A stretch of 15,465 nt of DNA from positions 1-15,465 of the forward strand of contig DATCIJ010000201.1 in assembly GCA_036507855.1 (NCBI GenBank). The letters run 5' to 3'. Shown here in pieces: positions 6,847-15,004 of this stretch; the first letter of the stretch is position 1; every line of letters begins with the position of its first letter. This stretch comes from JABWBJ01 sp036507855 (GTDB taxonomy: Bacteria > Gemmatimonadota > Gemmatimonadetes > Gemmatimonadales > Gemmatimonadaceae). The notes under the pieces were generated by a model. The model saw nothing but the letters and a program-made list of their open reading frames with translations. It ran no database searches and had not been told where the DNA came from. The position numbers and the translations under genes are program-made.

Positions 6847-8751
6847 ATGTGCGGCATTGCGGGGTTCGTGCGCGCAGGCGGCTGTCGTCCGGACGACGAC
6901 GCGCTGCTTGGCGCGATGTGTGACGCGATCCGTCATCGCGGACCGGACGAGGACGGCCGGCAGATCACCGGCGCGGCCGCCCTGGGGATGCGGCGGCTCA
7001 GCATCATCGACGTGTCCGGCGGCCAGCAGCCGATCGCCAATGAATCCGGCGACGTCACCGTCGTCTTCAACGGCGAGATCTACAACTATCACGACCTGCG
7101 GGCGCGCCTGCTCAAGGCCGGCCACCGGCTGACGACGCGCAGCGATACGGAGACGCTCGTCCACCTCTATGAGGACGACGGCGAACGATTGGTTGACGCG
7201 CTGCGCGGCATGTTCGGATTCGCCATCTGGGACGCGCGACGCCAGCGACTGCTGCTCGCGCGCGACCGACTGGGAATCAAGCCGCTGTACTACTGGGAGC
7301 GCCCCGACGGGGTGTCCTTCGCGTCGGAGCTTCGATCATTCCTGGTTGACCCCGCATTCAAGCCGCGCCTCTCCGAAGAGGCGATCGCGCTCTTCCTGTC
7401 ATTCGGGTACGTGCCTGATCCGCACTGCGTGTTCAGGAACGTTCGAAAGCTGCCTCCCGGACACACGCTGACCTGGAGCCGCGACGACGGGATTTCGGTC
7501 CGGCGCTACTGGTCGCCACTGCGCGCGGAAATGCGCATCGAGGCGCCCGAAGCCGCGCGTGAGCTGAGGCGCATCCTGGATGACGCGGTCCGCTCTCATC
7601 TCGAATCCGAAGTCCCGCTCGGCGCCTTCCTGTCCGGCGGAATCGACTCGTCGGCCGTCGTCGCGCTGATGGCGCGGGCCATGGACCGTCGCGTTCAGAC
7701 CTTCTCCATAGGGTTCGAGGAGCCCGAATACAACGAGGCGCCCCACGCCGCGCGCGTTGCCGCGGCACTGGGAACCGACCACACGGAGCTCATCGTCCGT
7801 CCCGACGCCGACCAGCTGGTGGAAGACGTCATCCAGGGATTCGACGAACCGTTCGCGGATTCATCGGCGCTGCCAACGCTGCTCGTGTCACACCTGGCGC
7901 GCGAGCGCGTGACGGTCGCGCTCTCCGGTGATGGCGGCGACGAATTGTTCGGCGGCTACACTCGTTATGCGGAAGTCTCGGGGATGGCGGCTCCCGCCCC
8001 ACGGCCATTGCGCCGACTGCTCCGGGGTCTCGCCCTGATGCGTTCCCCGGGGGCGAAGGGACGGGCCTGGATGCTTGATCGCGTCAGCGGCCGCCGCGGG
8101 CGTTATGCGGGCACCGTCGCATTTCCGCTCCCAGTCCTGGAGGGCGGGGTCGCCAGCGACGCCATCGCCCGTCTGCGTCCGTCGCTGGAGCACCTTCTGG
8201 ACCCGTGGTTCGATCGGTTCGGCTCGCGTGACTTTGCCACACAGATGATGCTGGTCGATCTCGAGACCTACCTGCCCGGTGATATCCTGACGAAGGTGGA
8301 CCGGATGAGCATGGCCGTTTCGCTCGAGGCGCGGGTGCCCATACTGGACCATCACGTCGTGGAATTCGCGATGGGCCTCCCGAGCCAGCTCAAGCTCCAG
8401 GGTGACGCCGGAAAACACATTCTTCGGGATGCGATCGGTGGACTCGTGCCGGAGTCAGTCCTGACGAGGCCGAAGCAGGGGTTCGCGGTGCCCCTGAGCG
8501 ACTGGTTTCGTGGGCCGTTGAAATACCGCATCGAAGGACTCGGCGTCGCTGACGCCGCCATCAACGAGTGGGTCGACCAGGATGCCGTCCGGCGCATCAC
8601 GTCAGAGCACCTCAGCGGACGTCGCGCGCATCCGGGCTTGATCTGGCGACTGGTTGTCCTGAACGGATGGTTGCAGGCGTTTCGCGCGGGCCGATTGGCC
8701 GGGCCGCAGCGCCTGCACGACCTTCTGCGCCGGACGATTTCCGTTCAATAG
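6847..8751 (+). CDS. asnB: Asparagine synthase-like glutamine-dependent amidotransferase
   Basis: This 634-residue protein starts MCGIAGF, so Cys2 becomes the N-terminal nucleophile after Met removal; that fixes the start at 6847. The glutaminase domain has RGPDEDG (31-37), NGEIYN (75-80) and SDTE (99-102). The synthetase domain has the pyrophosphate loop SGGIDSS (263-269), SGDGGDELFGGY (from 360), and PGDILTKVDRMSM with EARVPILDH. All catalytic residues expected for AsnB are present. The basic reaction is ATP- and glutamine-dependent amidation of a carboxylate, classically aspartate. AsnB-like proteins in exopolysaccharide clusters are often thought to modify sugars or other cluster products instead. 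It starts one base after the APS kinase stop and is the last gene of the run, which makes a cluster-specific acceptor plausible. Confidence 0.93.
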   Translation: MCGIAGFVRAGGCRPDDDALLGAMCDAIRHRGPDEDGRQITGAAALGMRRLSIIDVSGGQQPIANESGDVTVVFNGEIYNYHDLRARLLKAGHRLTTRSDTETLVHLYEDDGERLVDALRGMFGFAIWDARRQRLLLARDRLGIKPLYYWERPDGVSFASELRSFLVDPAFKPRLSEEAIALFLSFGYVPDPHCVFRNVRKLPPGHTLTWSRDDGISVRRYWSPLRAEMRIEAPEAARELRRILDDAVRSHLESEVPLGAFLSGGIDSSAVVALMARAMDRRVQTFSIGFEEPEYNEAPHAARVAAALGTDHTELIVRPDADQLVEDVIQGFDEPFADSSALPTLLVSHLARERVTVALSGDGGDELFGGYTRYAEVSGMAAPAPRPLRRLLRGLALMRSPGAKGRAWMLDRVSGRRGRYAGTVAFPLPVLEGGVASDAIARLRPSLEHLLDPWFDRFGSRDFATQMMLVDLETYLPGDILTKVDRMSMAVSLEARVPILDHHVVEFAMGLPSQLKLQGDAGKHILRDAIGGLVPESVLTRPKQGFAVPLSDWFRGPLKYRIEGLGVADAAINEWVDQDAVRRITSEHLSGRRAHPGLIWRLVVLNGWLQAFRAGRLAGPQRLHDLLRRTISVQ

Positions 8752-8784
8752 CGCCCGCACCTGGCGAGGCGCACGGCTCGCTCT

Positions 8785-10173
8785 CTAACTACGTCTCCGG
8801 CCGGCCGGCACTCCCGGCGCGGGGGCCAGGGCCGGGGCCCTCCCAACATACCAGGTTTCCTTCTCGAGGATCGTCGCGGCCAGCCACGCGACGGCGAGGC
8901 TCAGGTACGTGAAGGCCAGCGCGCCGTATGTGCCGAAGAGCGCGGCGACCACGAACGCGATCATGGACAGCTCGAGATAAAACAGGAGCTGGTGATCACC
9001 CTGCCGGACATTCCGCAGGCCTTTCCGGACCTTCCGGACATGCCAGAACACCGCGCCCCACGTCAGCAGGTAGAAGGCAAGACCGGGATATCCGGTGTCC
9101 GCCGCTATTCGGAGGTACGTGCTGTGCGTGTCTCGCGCACCTCTGACCGACCAGTTCTTTTTCTCCCTGGCCGCTTGCACTCGGTTAACCGACGGCATCA
9201 TCCCGGCGCCCACACCCAGAAGCGGGTGGTCCCTCACGGTGGCCGCGGCGATCATCCAGAGTTGCCATCGCGCTTCCGCCGAGCCCTCCTTGTCGACGCC
9301 GGCCATACCTCCCTGAACGGATGCGTTCGTCAGGCCGGCGATGCGCGTCCAGACATCTTTCGGAGCGAAGAACGCGGCGAGGCCCAGCAACCCGCCGAAC
9401 AGCAGCAGGTCCCGCCCCTTGCGGCGACTGGTCAACGGCAACAGCAACGCGGCGGCGCCGAGACCGAGGATGGCGCCACGCGATTGCGTCAGCATCACCA
9501 GCAGCGCCAGCACCACGACGCCGGCCAGCGCCGCAAGCCGGAAGTACTTCACCCGCTCCACGGTCGCCACACCAGCTGCCAGCCCCAGCGGAATCAATGA
9601 AAGCGCTGCGAGGTCGTTCGGATTGCTGAACACGAAGTTCCACGCGACGCGGCCGAATTCAGTGCAGTGACAGATGTACTGGTTGAAGAAGGCTCCTCGC
9701 ACCGGATATAACGCGAAGAGCGCCAGCCAGCCGATCACGAGGAACCGGAACTCCGCCGCCGACCTGACAACGTTCACCACACAGAACGTGATGATCCACA
9801 ACTTGCCGAGGTTGATGATGGCGTCTTTCGTAACCTGCGTGTCACTGGTCACCGCCAGGCCAAAGGCGTTCCAGACGATGAACAACAGGAAGAACACGAG
9901 TGGCATCGGGATCCGGAGCGATCCGCCACGAAGCAGCACACCGACTCCGAGTGCGGCGACGGCGATGTCACCGACAGCAAGCTTGTAGGAGTGAATCAGC
10001 CACAGATAGAACATCAGGGCGACGAGCCCCAGTCCCAGGCGCAGCGGTTCCTGCGTCACAAAGGAGAGCGTCCCCGAGAGCGGCGGTGATGCGAGCGCCT
10101 GTGAACGCGCAAGAGCCGGCGCGTTTCCACGCGCCGCTCGCGCACTGCGCCATCCGCGAATGGACTGCCTCAT
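8785..10173 (-). CDS. O-antigen ligase / Wzy polymerase-like polytopic membrane protein
   Basis: This 462-residue protein has about ten or more hydrophobic segments and a large loop between about residues 270 and 355. It shows the two signatures of the Wzy_C (O-antigen ligase/polymerase) family: TQSRGAILGLG (around Arg232) just after a membrane segment, and DTHSTYLRIAADTGYPGLAF (around His350 and Gly361). Such proteins join lipid-linked glycans on the periplasmic face, as polymerase or ligase; sequence alone does not separate the two. It is convergent with asnB (33 bases apart), so it has its own promoter in the 10174-10871 region. Start ATG 10173 has GAGGTGAG directly upstream, with rather short spacing. 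A long polar N-terminus (about 40 residues) precedes the first membrane segment, so a later start is conceivable. It is a natural partner for polysaccharide production. Confidence 0.88.
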   Translation of the reverse strand: MRQSIRGWRSARAARGNAPALARSQALASPPLSGTLSFVTQEPLRLGLGLVALMFYLWLIHSYKLAVGDIAVAALGVGVLLRGGSLRIPMPLVFFLLFIVWNAFGLAVTSDTQVTKDAIINLGKLWIITFCVVNVVRSAAEFRFLVIGWLALFALYPVRGAFFNQYICHCTEFGRVAWNFVFSNPNDLAALSLIPLGLAAGVATVERVKYFRLAALAGVVVLALLVMLTQSRGAILGLGAAALLLPLTSRRKGRDLLLFGGLLGLAAFFAPKDVWTRIAGLTNASVQGGMAGVDKEGSAEARWQLWMIAAATVRDHPLLGVGAGMMPSVNRVQAAREKKNWSVRGARDTHSTYLRIAADTGYPGLAFYLLTWGAVFWHVRKVRKGLRNVRQGDHQLLFYLELSMIAFVVAALFGTYGALAFTYLSLAVAWLAATILEKETWYVGRAPALAPAPGVPAGRRRS

Positions 10174-10195
10174 CTCACCTCAGGTCCTCGCTGGG

Positions 10196-10211
10196 ATCGC
10201 GATCACGCGAT
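10196..10211. promoter_or_regulatory. Short dyad upstream of the Wzy-like gene, possible operator
   Basis: ATCGCG and CGCGAT are separated by ATCA, a 16-base dyad lying 23 bases upstream of the start at 10173. A weak minus-strand promoter-like pair (TCGATA, 17 bases, TATCCT) lies just upstream of it, so the dyad would fall near the transcription start. In GC-rich DNA such dyads are not rare, so this is only a candidate. Confidence 0.2.
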
Positions 10212-10744
10212 GCAGGATAAGAACACCTTAACGAGATATCGACGCACGAGCTCTTCGAATCGATGTGTACTGTGCGCTGCATCACCGCATGAGCCCGCAC
10301 GTGATCTTACAAAGGCGCGTCGCAAGAGTCACTCTGCACCTAGACGCACACTGTTGCCTCAAGTTACCAGGGCGCGCCCGAATGCGGCGCCGATGTTCAG
10401 GAGTCGTTGCCGCACGGCAGGCGCTGCACGCCGCATGCCGGTTCGAGCTGTAGATCCGCGTCACCGCATTCGACGTGGTTCCAGCGAGTCGCGTCATCTG
10501 TCGCGCAGCGATTGTGCATGCGACACGAGTGGTGACGGGAAGTGCCCACTTGGCAGTGAGAGGCGACCCGGATGCGCCCGGTTCGGTGATGGGGCGCACG
10601 GCGGTCATGTAAGCGGCATCATAGCCGCCGTGGTCGCGTATCACCTTATCCGACAACGCGTTAGGAAGTCCTCTTTGTTACAGCCGTGGTGCTCGTCTCG
10701 TCTTATCCACGAGCAAGAGAATCAGAAAACCGATATCCGCTGGT
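10212..10744. other. Divergent intergenic region without a supported gene
   Basis: About 530 bases between the Wzy-like gene and the riboswitch. Open frames exist on both strands but show no recognisable domain, and the codon-position bias of the neighbouring genes is missing. The region must hold the promoter of the riboswitch and lipoprotein transcript. Candidates near 10676-10706 (TTGTTA, then TCTTAT after 20 bases) are poor. No tRNA, transposon end or repeat array was seen. Confidence 0.5.
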
Positions 10745-10753
10745 GCCTCCCGT

Positions 10754-10848
10754 CGGAGGCCCCGATACGGCAAACCAGTCGAAAGGCTGGGACGCAAAGC
10801 TCCGAGGCTACAGCGCAGTTGCCAGGCGCCACGCCGGTCGAGCCGCCG
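10754..10848 (+). promoter_or_regulatory. Class I cyclic di-GMP riboswitch (GEMM-I)
   Basis: The conserved GEMM-I core is present: ACGGCAAACC (10767-10776), the hairpin CCAGTC-GAAA-GGCTGG with its GAAA tetraloop (10775-10790), then GGGACGCAAAGC overlapping the 3' side (10789-10800). A second, GC-rich stem-loop follows. The closing stem P1 can form between CGGAGGC (10754-10760) and GCCGCCG (10842-10848), with one A-G mismatch. Known members bind c-di-GMP and control motility, biofilm and surface-protein genes. The element ends 23 bases before the start codon of the giant lipoprotein, and no terminator hairpin with a T-run follows, so translational control is more likely than transcriptional. 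A hairpin just upstream (GCCTCC 10745-10750 with GGAGGC 10755-10760) competes with P1. Confidence 0.9.
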
Positions 10849-10859
10849 AACGGTCCACT

Positions 10860-10863
10860 GGAG
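10860..10863 (+). promoter_or_regulatory. Shine-Dalgarno that fixes the lipoprotein start
   Basis: GGAG lies 8 bases before ATG 10872 and 11 bases after the riboswitch P1 stem. An in-frame GTG at 10686 lies upstream of the aptamer and would force translation through it, so ATG 10872 is the start. Confidence 0.75.
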
Positions 10864-10871
10864 AAGCACCG

Positions 10872-13800
10872 ATGCGCCAGACGTACCGGCACGTCTTTGC
10901 CGTCGTCGCTCTTGTACTCACTGCTTGCAGCGGGAATGACTCGACACCCGCATCCACCGAACCCGGTTCTGTCTCGAGGCTGACCCTCGCGCTGTCGTCG
11001 GAGACGGATACGATTCCCGAAGCAACGTCAAAGTTGCTGACGGCGCGTGTGACCGATCAGTCAGGGCTCCTGATGTCGGCATCAATCACCTGGAGTTCGA
11101 CTGATCCAGGCATCGCTTCGGTAGCCAACGGCTTCGTCACCGGCGTGAGTCGTGGCGTGGCCTCGATCATTGCATCCACCGCAGGCGCTGCCGACACGGC
11201 GTTGATCGTCGTGACGGAGAATGACCTGACGCTCGATGTGCAACCGAGTGCCGCCGCGGTTGCGATGGGCGACACCATCAATTTCGTGGCGACGATCCGG
11301 ACTCGCGCCGGCGACGTCGTCCACGTGAATTCGTTCAACTGGAGTCTCAGCGATACGTCGGCCGCTGAGTTGGTCGGCGCCGGCTCCCTGTACACGAAAC
11401 ACGAGGCAGAGTTGTCCGTCTCGGCGGAAGCCCTGGCGCGCCAGGGCAGCAGCACGGTCAAGATCTTCAAGACACCCGTTGCCTCGGTGACCTTGACCCC
11501 GAGCACCGCCAACGTCTACAAGGGTTCGTCGCTCACGCTTATTGCAGTCCTGCGCGACCACAACGGCAGGCTCGTCGAAGACAAGATCACCTGGGGTAGC
11601 TCCGACTACACGAAAGCCTCCGTTACGCAGGACGGACTTGTCACGGGGGTTGGCGTTGGCTCGGTCGTCATCACCGCGACCGCGGATTCACGGACCGGCA
11701 GCGCGACGATCAATGTGCTGGGCCCCCCAGCGGCTGCGGTCGATCTCACGCTCCCCTCGCCGACATTGCCCGTCGGTTCTGAAATGCAGGCCACCGCCAT
11801 TCCAATTGATTCATCGGGAGCACCGGTGAGTGGCAAGACGATCGGCTGGCAGAGCGCCAATCCGTTCATCGCCACCGTGACATCGACAGGTAAGGTGAAG
11901 GGCATTGCCATTGGTAACGTCAACGTCAGCGCCATCGTGGATGGTGTGGTGGCGAGTCAGCGTTTGTCGGTCACGGGCCGGACGCCAACGTCCGTCGTTA
12001 TTTCGCCAAGTGCACCCACCGTGAGCGCCGGGCAACAGTCGCAGCTCATCGCGCAGGTGCTCGATCAGACGGGTGTCGAGATAGTTGGACAGCCCGTCTC
12101 GTGGACGTCCTCAAACGCGGGTGTGGCCACGATTTCGTCGACGGGGATGCTCCAGGGTGTGGCTTCAGGCTACACGGTTGTCAGTGCCACCAGCGGAACG
12201 CTGACGGCAAGCGTGACCGCAACGGTCGTGAACACGCCTGTGGCATCTGTTCGAGTCTCACCGGTTTCGACCTCGCTCACGGCTGGAGGGCAGGCAACGC
12301 TGGTCGCCGAGGCGCTTGATGCCAGCCAGAATGTTCTCCTCGGTCGCGTCGTAACCTGGTCGAGCCAGAATCCAACGGTCGCCACCGTTACGAACCTGGG
12401 GTTGGTCACCGCAATTGCCAGCGGATCGACAAATCTCGTTGCGACCATCGAAGGAAGGTCCGCGAACGCGGCGGTGACAGTGAGTTCCGCACCGCTCGCC
12501 CCGGTAGCCGCGGTTGCCGTGACGCTGGCCAACAGCGTTCTCAACGTCGGTGGGCAAACGCAGGCAACCGCGACACTCACCGACGCGTCAGGCAACACGT
12601 TGACTGGCCGGCAAGTTACCTGGTTCAGTCTCGACAGCACCGTCGCGAAGGTCAGCTCGAGCGGGCTCGTCACGGCATCTGGCGGTGGCACGGTGGCCAT
12701 TGTGGCGCAGAGCGGGAGCGCCTCTGGCTCGGCATCGCTTTCGGTAAACACTCCCACGGCGGCCCCGGTGGCGAGAGTGACAATGTCGGTGCCCACGCAG
12801 GATCTGCAGGTCGGTCAGTCCATTCAAGCCGTGATAACGCTGTATGACGCCTCTGGAAATGTTCTCACCGGCCGCACCATCACCTACACCTCCGACAATC
12901 CTGCGGTTATCACCGTGTCGGCCACTGGTGTGATCAAGGCGGTTGGCGTCGGGTCGACCAAAATGCGCGCGACAAGTGGTGGAATCACGACGCTCGAGAC
13001 ATTCCGCGTCACGTCTCCGGTGGTCCTCACGTCGATCGCGGTGTCCCCGGCGACCAGCACGTTGGCGGCAGGCGAGAGTATCCAGGCCGGTGCCGTCGCA
13101 AAGGACGCGCAGGGCGCACCGGTGGCCGGCACGTCGTTTACGTGGACCACGTCGAATGCCGCAGTCGCCACCGTATCAGGAAGCGGACTCGTCTCCGCAG
13201 TGGGCGCCGGCTCGGCAACGATATCTGCTGCGGCATCAGGCGTGACCGGCAGCATGGCAGTAACGGTCTTGCCGCCTGCGCCATCGACGGCCACCGTCGC
13301 GACGGTGAACGTGAGCCTGTCGCCGTCGAATGTTGTGGTCGACGGGACTTCCCAGGCGACCGCGGTTGCCAAGGATGCGCAGGGAGCGATCATCACCGGC
13401 AAGTCCGCGAGCTGGTCAGTCGGCGGCTCACTCCTCGCCAGTGTTTCGTCCTCGGGTGTGGTGACTGGATTGCAGGCCGGAACCGTGCCGGTGACGGCGA
13501 CCGTTGATGGCATCAGCGCCTCCGCGAGCCTGACGATCGCGAGTCCGCTGCCTCCACCGCCTGCCTCGACTGTGGTCGAACTGCCGCGCGTGCTGCTGTC
13601 GTTCGCCTACCCGACCCCGCTCCGTTCGGTGAGTGTGCCAGCAGGGGCGAACCTGCAAACCGCGCTCAATGCGGCTTTACCTGGCGATGAACTGATCCTC
13701 TTAGCGGGGGCGACTTACACGGGGAACTTTACTGCCTCCACATGCGGCGCAGGCTGGATCACTGTCCGCAGCGGCGGCACGATCCCCGCCGGCCGGATGA

Positions 13801-14924
13801 CGCCGACCAAAGCGGCCCCGCTGGCGAAACTGGTTTCCCCGAACACCGCGCCGGCATTGAGGGCGACCGGCTGTAAACTCTGGCTGTCGGGAATTGAGGT
13901 CACGATCACAGCGGCCGCGACGGCGTCCTATCCGAATTACGGCTTGCTCCTGCTCGAAGGCACCGACCAGGTCCTCGATCGCGTCTACGTCCACGGGCAA
14001 CCGACCTCGAATCTGATCCGTTGCGTCACGATGAACGGCGCCCGGCAGCAGGTCTCGAGTAGCTGGATCTCTGATTGTCACGCGAACGGCTACGACTCTC
14101 AGGCAATTCAAGGTGGAAACGGTACCGGCCCCTTCAAGATTGTGGACAATACGCTCGAAGCGGCGGGTGAAAACCTGATGTTCGGCGGCAGCGATCCGTC
14201 CATCCCGGGGCTCGTGCCCAGCGACATCGAGATCCGCGGTAACCACGTCCACAAGCCGCTGACGTGGCAGACCGCGAATTGGACGGTCAAGAACCTGATG
14301 GAGTTCAAGAACGCCGTCCGGGTGCTGGTCGAAGGCAATGTCCTCGATGGCTCCTGGTACGAAAACGGCGGCAGCATCATCGTGAAGTCCTCCAATCAGT
14401 CTGGCGGCTGTCGTTGGTGCCGCTCTACCGACGTCACGATTCGCCGCAACCTGATCACCAACGCCGGCCAGGGGATCGCGGTGGCGGGTTCCGTAAACTC
14501 AGACTCCACGACCAAGCGCGTCCTGATCTCGGAGAACGTGTTGGACTTGAGTCAGCCAGGGACGCGTCAGGGGCTGATCCTGCTCAGTCCGCAGTCGGTG
14601 TCGGTCGTCCGGAACGTGTTCTCGGGGACGACGCATTCTGCCGCTATCGTGGAAGGCGGTGCGCCGTGCGTGTTCGACAGCAACGTGTGGAGCAAAGGCA
14701 GTTATGGCGTTTTCGCCTCTGGCGTGGGGTCAGGTACCGCCGCGCTCAACAAGGGCTGCGGCACGACCGGCTGGACGTGGACCGCGATGACGCTGATCGG
14801 TTCAAGCAGTAGCGGCTATCCTGGGGGCACCACTTGGGTCGCCACCGAGTCAGTGGCCCCGCTGGCCTCCCAGATTCGATCGTTGGTGACTCAAGCGGTT
14901 GCCGGTGTTGTAGTCACTCCTTAA
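10872..14924 (+). CDS. Giant surface lipoprotein: ten Ig-like (Big_2-type) domains plus C-terminal parallel beta-helix
   Basis: This 1350-residue protein has a lipoprotein signal (MRQTYRHVFAVVALVLTAC); Cys19 in LTAC is the lipidation site. A short linker leads into ten tandem Ig-like repeats of 80-90 residues (about 35-890). Each repeat follows the pattern V.SP...L..G....A...D..G....G..W.S.....VATV...G.V.....G. Repeats 1 and 2 are the most diverged; 5 to 9 are closest to the Big_2 pattern. A proline-rich hinge (LPPPPAS) joins them to a 450-residue right-handed beta-helix. It opens with VPAGANLQTALNAALPGDEL, typical of pectate-lyase-like folds, and continues with NxL/NxF-type rungs such as IVDNTLEAAGENLMF, VLVEGNVLDGSW and VVRNVFSG. 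It may bind, anchor or cleave a polysaccharide; I see no diagnostic catalytic set. Expression is probably c-di-GMP-controlled through the leader riboswitch. Confidence 0.88.
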   Translation: MRQTYRHVFAVVALVLTACSGNDSTPASTEPGSVSRLTLALSSETDTIPEATSKLLTARVTDQSGLLMSASITWSSTDPGIASVANGFVTGVSRGVASIIASTAGAADTALIVVTENDLTLDVQPSAAAVAMGDTINFVATIRTRAGDVVHVNSFNWSLSDTSAAELVGAGSLYTKHEAELSVSAEALARQGSSTVKIFKTPVASVTLTPSTANVYKGSSLTLIAVLRDHNGRLVEDKITWGSSDYTKASVTQDGLVTGVGVGSVVITATADSRTGSATINVLGPPAAAVDLTLPSPTLPVGSEMQATAIPIDSSGAPVSGKTIGWQSANPFIATVTSTGKVKGIAIGNVNVSAIVDGVVASQRLSVTGRTPTSVVISPSAPTVSAGQQSQLIAQVLDQTGVEIVGQPVSWTSSNAGVATISSTGMLQGVASGYTVVSATSGTLTASVTATVVNTPVASVRVSPVSTSLTAGGQATLVAEALDASQNVLLGRVVTWSSQNPTVATVTNLGLVTAIASGSTNLVATIEGRSANAAVTVSSAPLAPVAAVAVTLANSVLNVGGQTQATATLTDASGNTLTGRQVTWFSLDSTVAKVSSSGLVTASGGGTVAIVAQSGSASGSASLSVNTPTAAPVARVTMSVPTQDLQVGQSIQAVITLYDASGNVLTGRTITYTSDNPAVITVSATGVIKAVGVGSTKMRATSGGITTLETFRVTSPVVLTSIAVSPATSTLAAGESIQAGAVAKDAQGAPVAGTSFTWTTSNAAVATVSGSGLVSAVGAGSATISAAASGVTGSMAVTVLPPAPSTATVATVNVSLSPSNVVVDGTSQATAVAKDAQGAIITGKSASWSVGGSLLASVSSSGVVTGLQAGTVPVTATVDGISASASLTIASPLPPPPASTVVELPRVLLSFAYPTPLRSVSVPAGANLQTALNAALPGDELILLAGATYTGNFTASTCGAGWITVRSGGTIPAGRMTPTKAAPLAKLVSPNTAPALRATGCKLWLSGIEVTITAAATASYPNYGLLLLEGTDQVLDRVYVHGQPTSNLIRCVTMNGARQQVSSSWISDCHANGYDSQAIQGGNGTGPFKIVDNTLEAAGENLMFGGSDPSIPGLVPSDIEIRGNHVHKPLTWQTANWTVKNLMEFKNAVRVLVEGNVLDGSWYENGGSIIVKSSNQSGGCRWCRSTDVTIRRNLITNAGQGIAVAGSVNSDSTTKRVLISENVLDLSQPGTRQGLILLSPQSVSVVRNVFSGTTHSAAIVEGGAPCVFDSNVWSKGSYGVFASGVGSGTAALNKGCGTTGWTWTAMTLIGSSSSGYPGGTTWVATESVAPLASQIRSLVTQAVAGVVVTP

Positions 14925-14942
14925 AGCAGAAGAACAGGAGAA

Positions 14943-14982
14943 AGCGACCCCGATCGCTGACGCGGCCGGGGGCGCTCTGTTT
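14943..14982. terminator. Bidirectional terminator between convergent genes
   Basis: A 14-base stem (14943-14956 with 14963-14976) has one mismatch, one A/C opposition and one G-U pair, around a 6-base loop. CTGTTT follows on the plus strand. On the minus strand the stem is followed by a T-rich run including CTTTCTCC and CTGCTTT. It lies 18 bases after the lipoprotein stop and 23 bases beyond the proposed sulfotransferase stop, as expected for a shared terminator. Confidence 0.6.
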
Positions 14983-15004
14983 CCCGCAAGATCTCCACCG
15001 TGCC

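Noticed and set aside
8752..8784. Possible terminator between asnB and the Wzy-like gene
   Set aside because: Only a 5-bp stem (GCGAG/CTCGC) with an 8-base loop and no T-run on either strand; too weak to call.
10430..10460. GGTTCGAGC resembling a tRNA T-loop
   Set aside because: No matching acceptor, D-arm or anticodon stem can be folded around it.
10686..10871. Upstream in-frame GTG start for the giant lipoprotein (62 extra residues)
   Set aside because: The extension would translate through the c-di-GMP riboswitch and bury the lipoprotein signal. ATG 10872 has a good Shine-Dalgarno and gives a textbook lipobox.
10210..10983. 257-residue plus-strand open frame across the intergenic region
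   Set aside because: It crosses the riboswitch and overlaps the lipoprotein start in another frame, with no domain and no GC3 bias.
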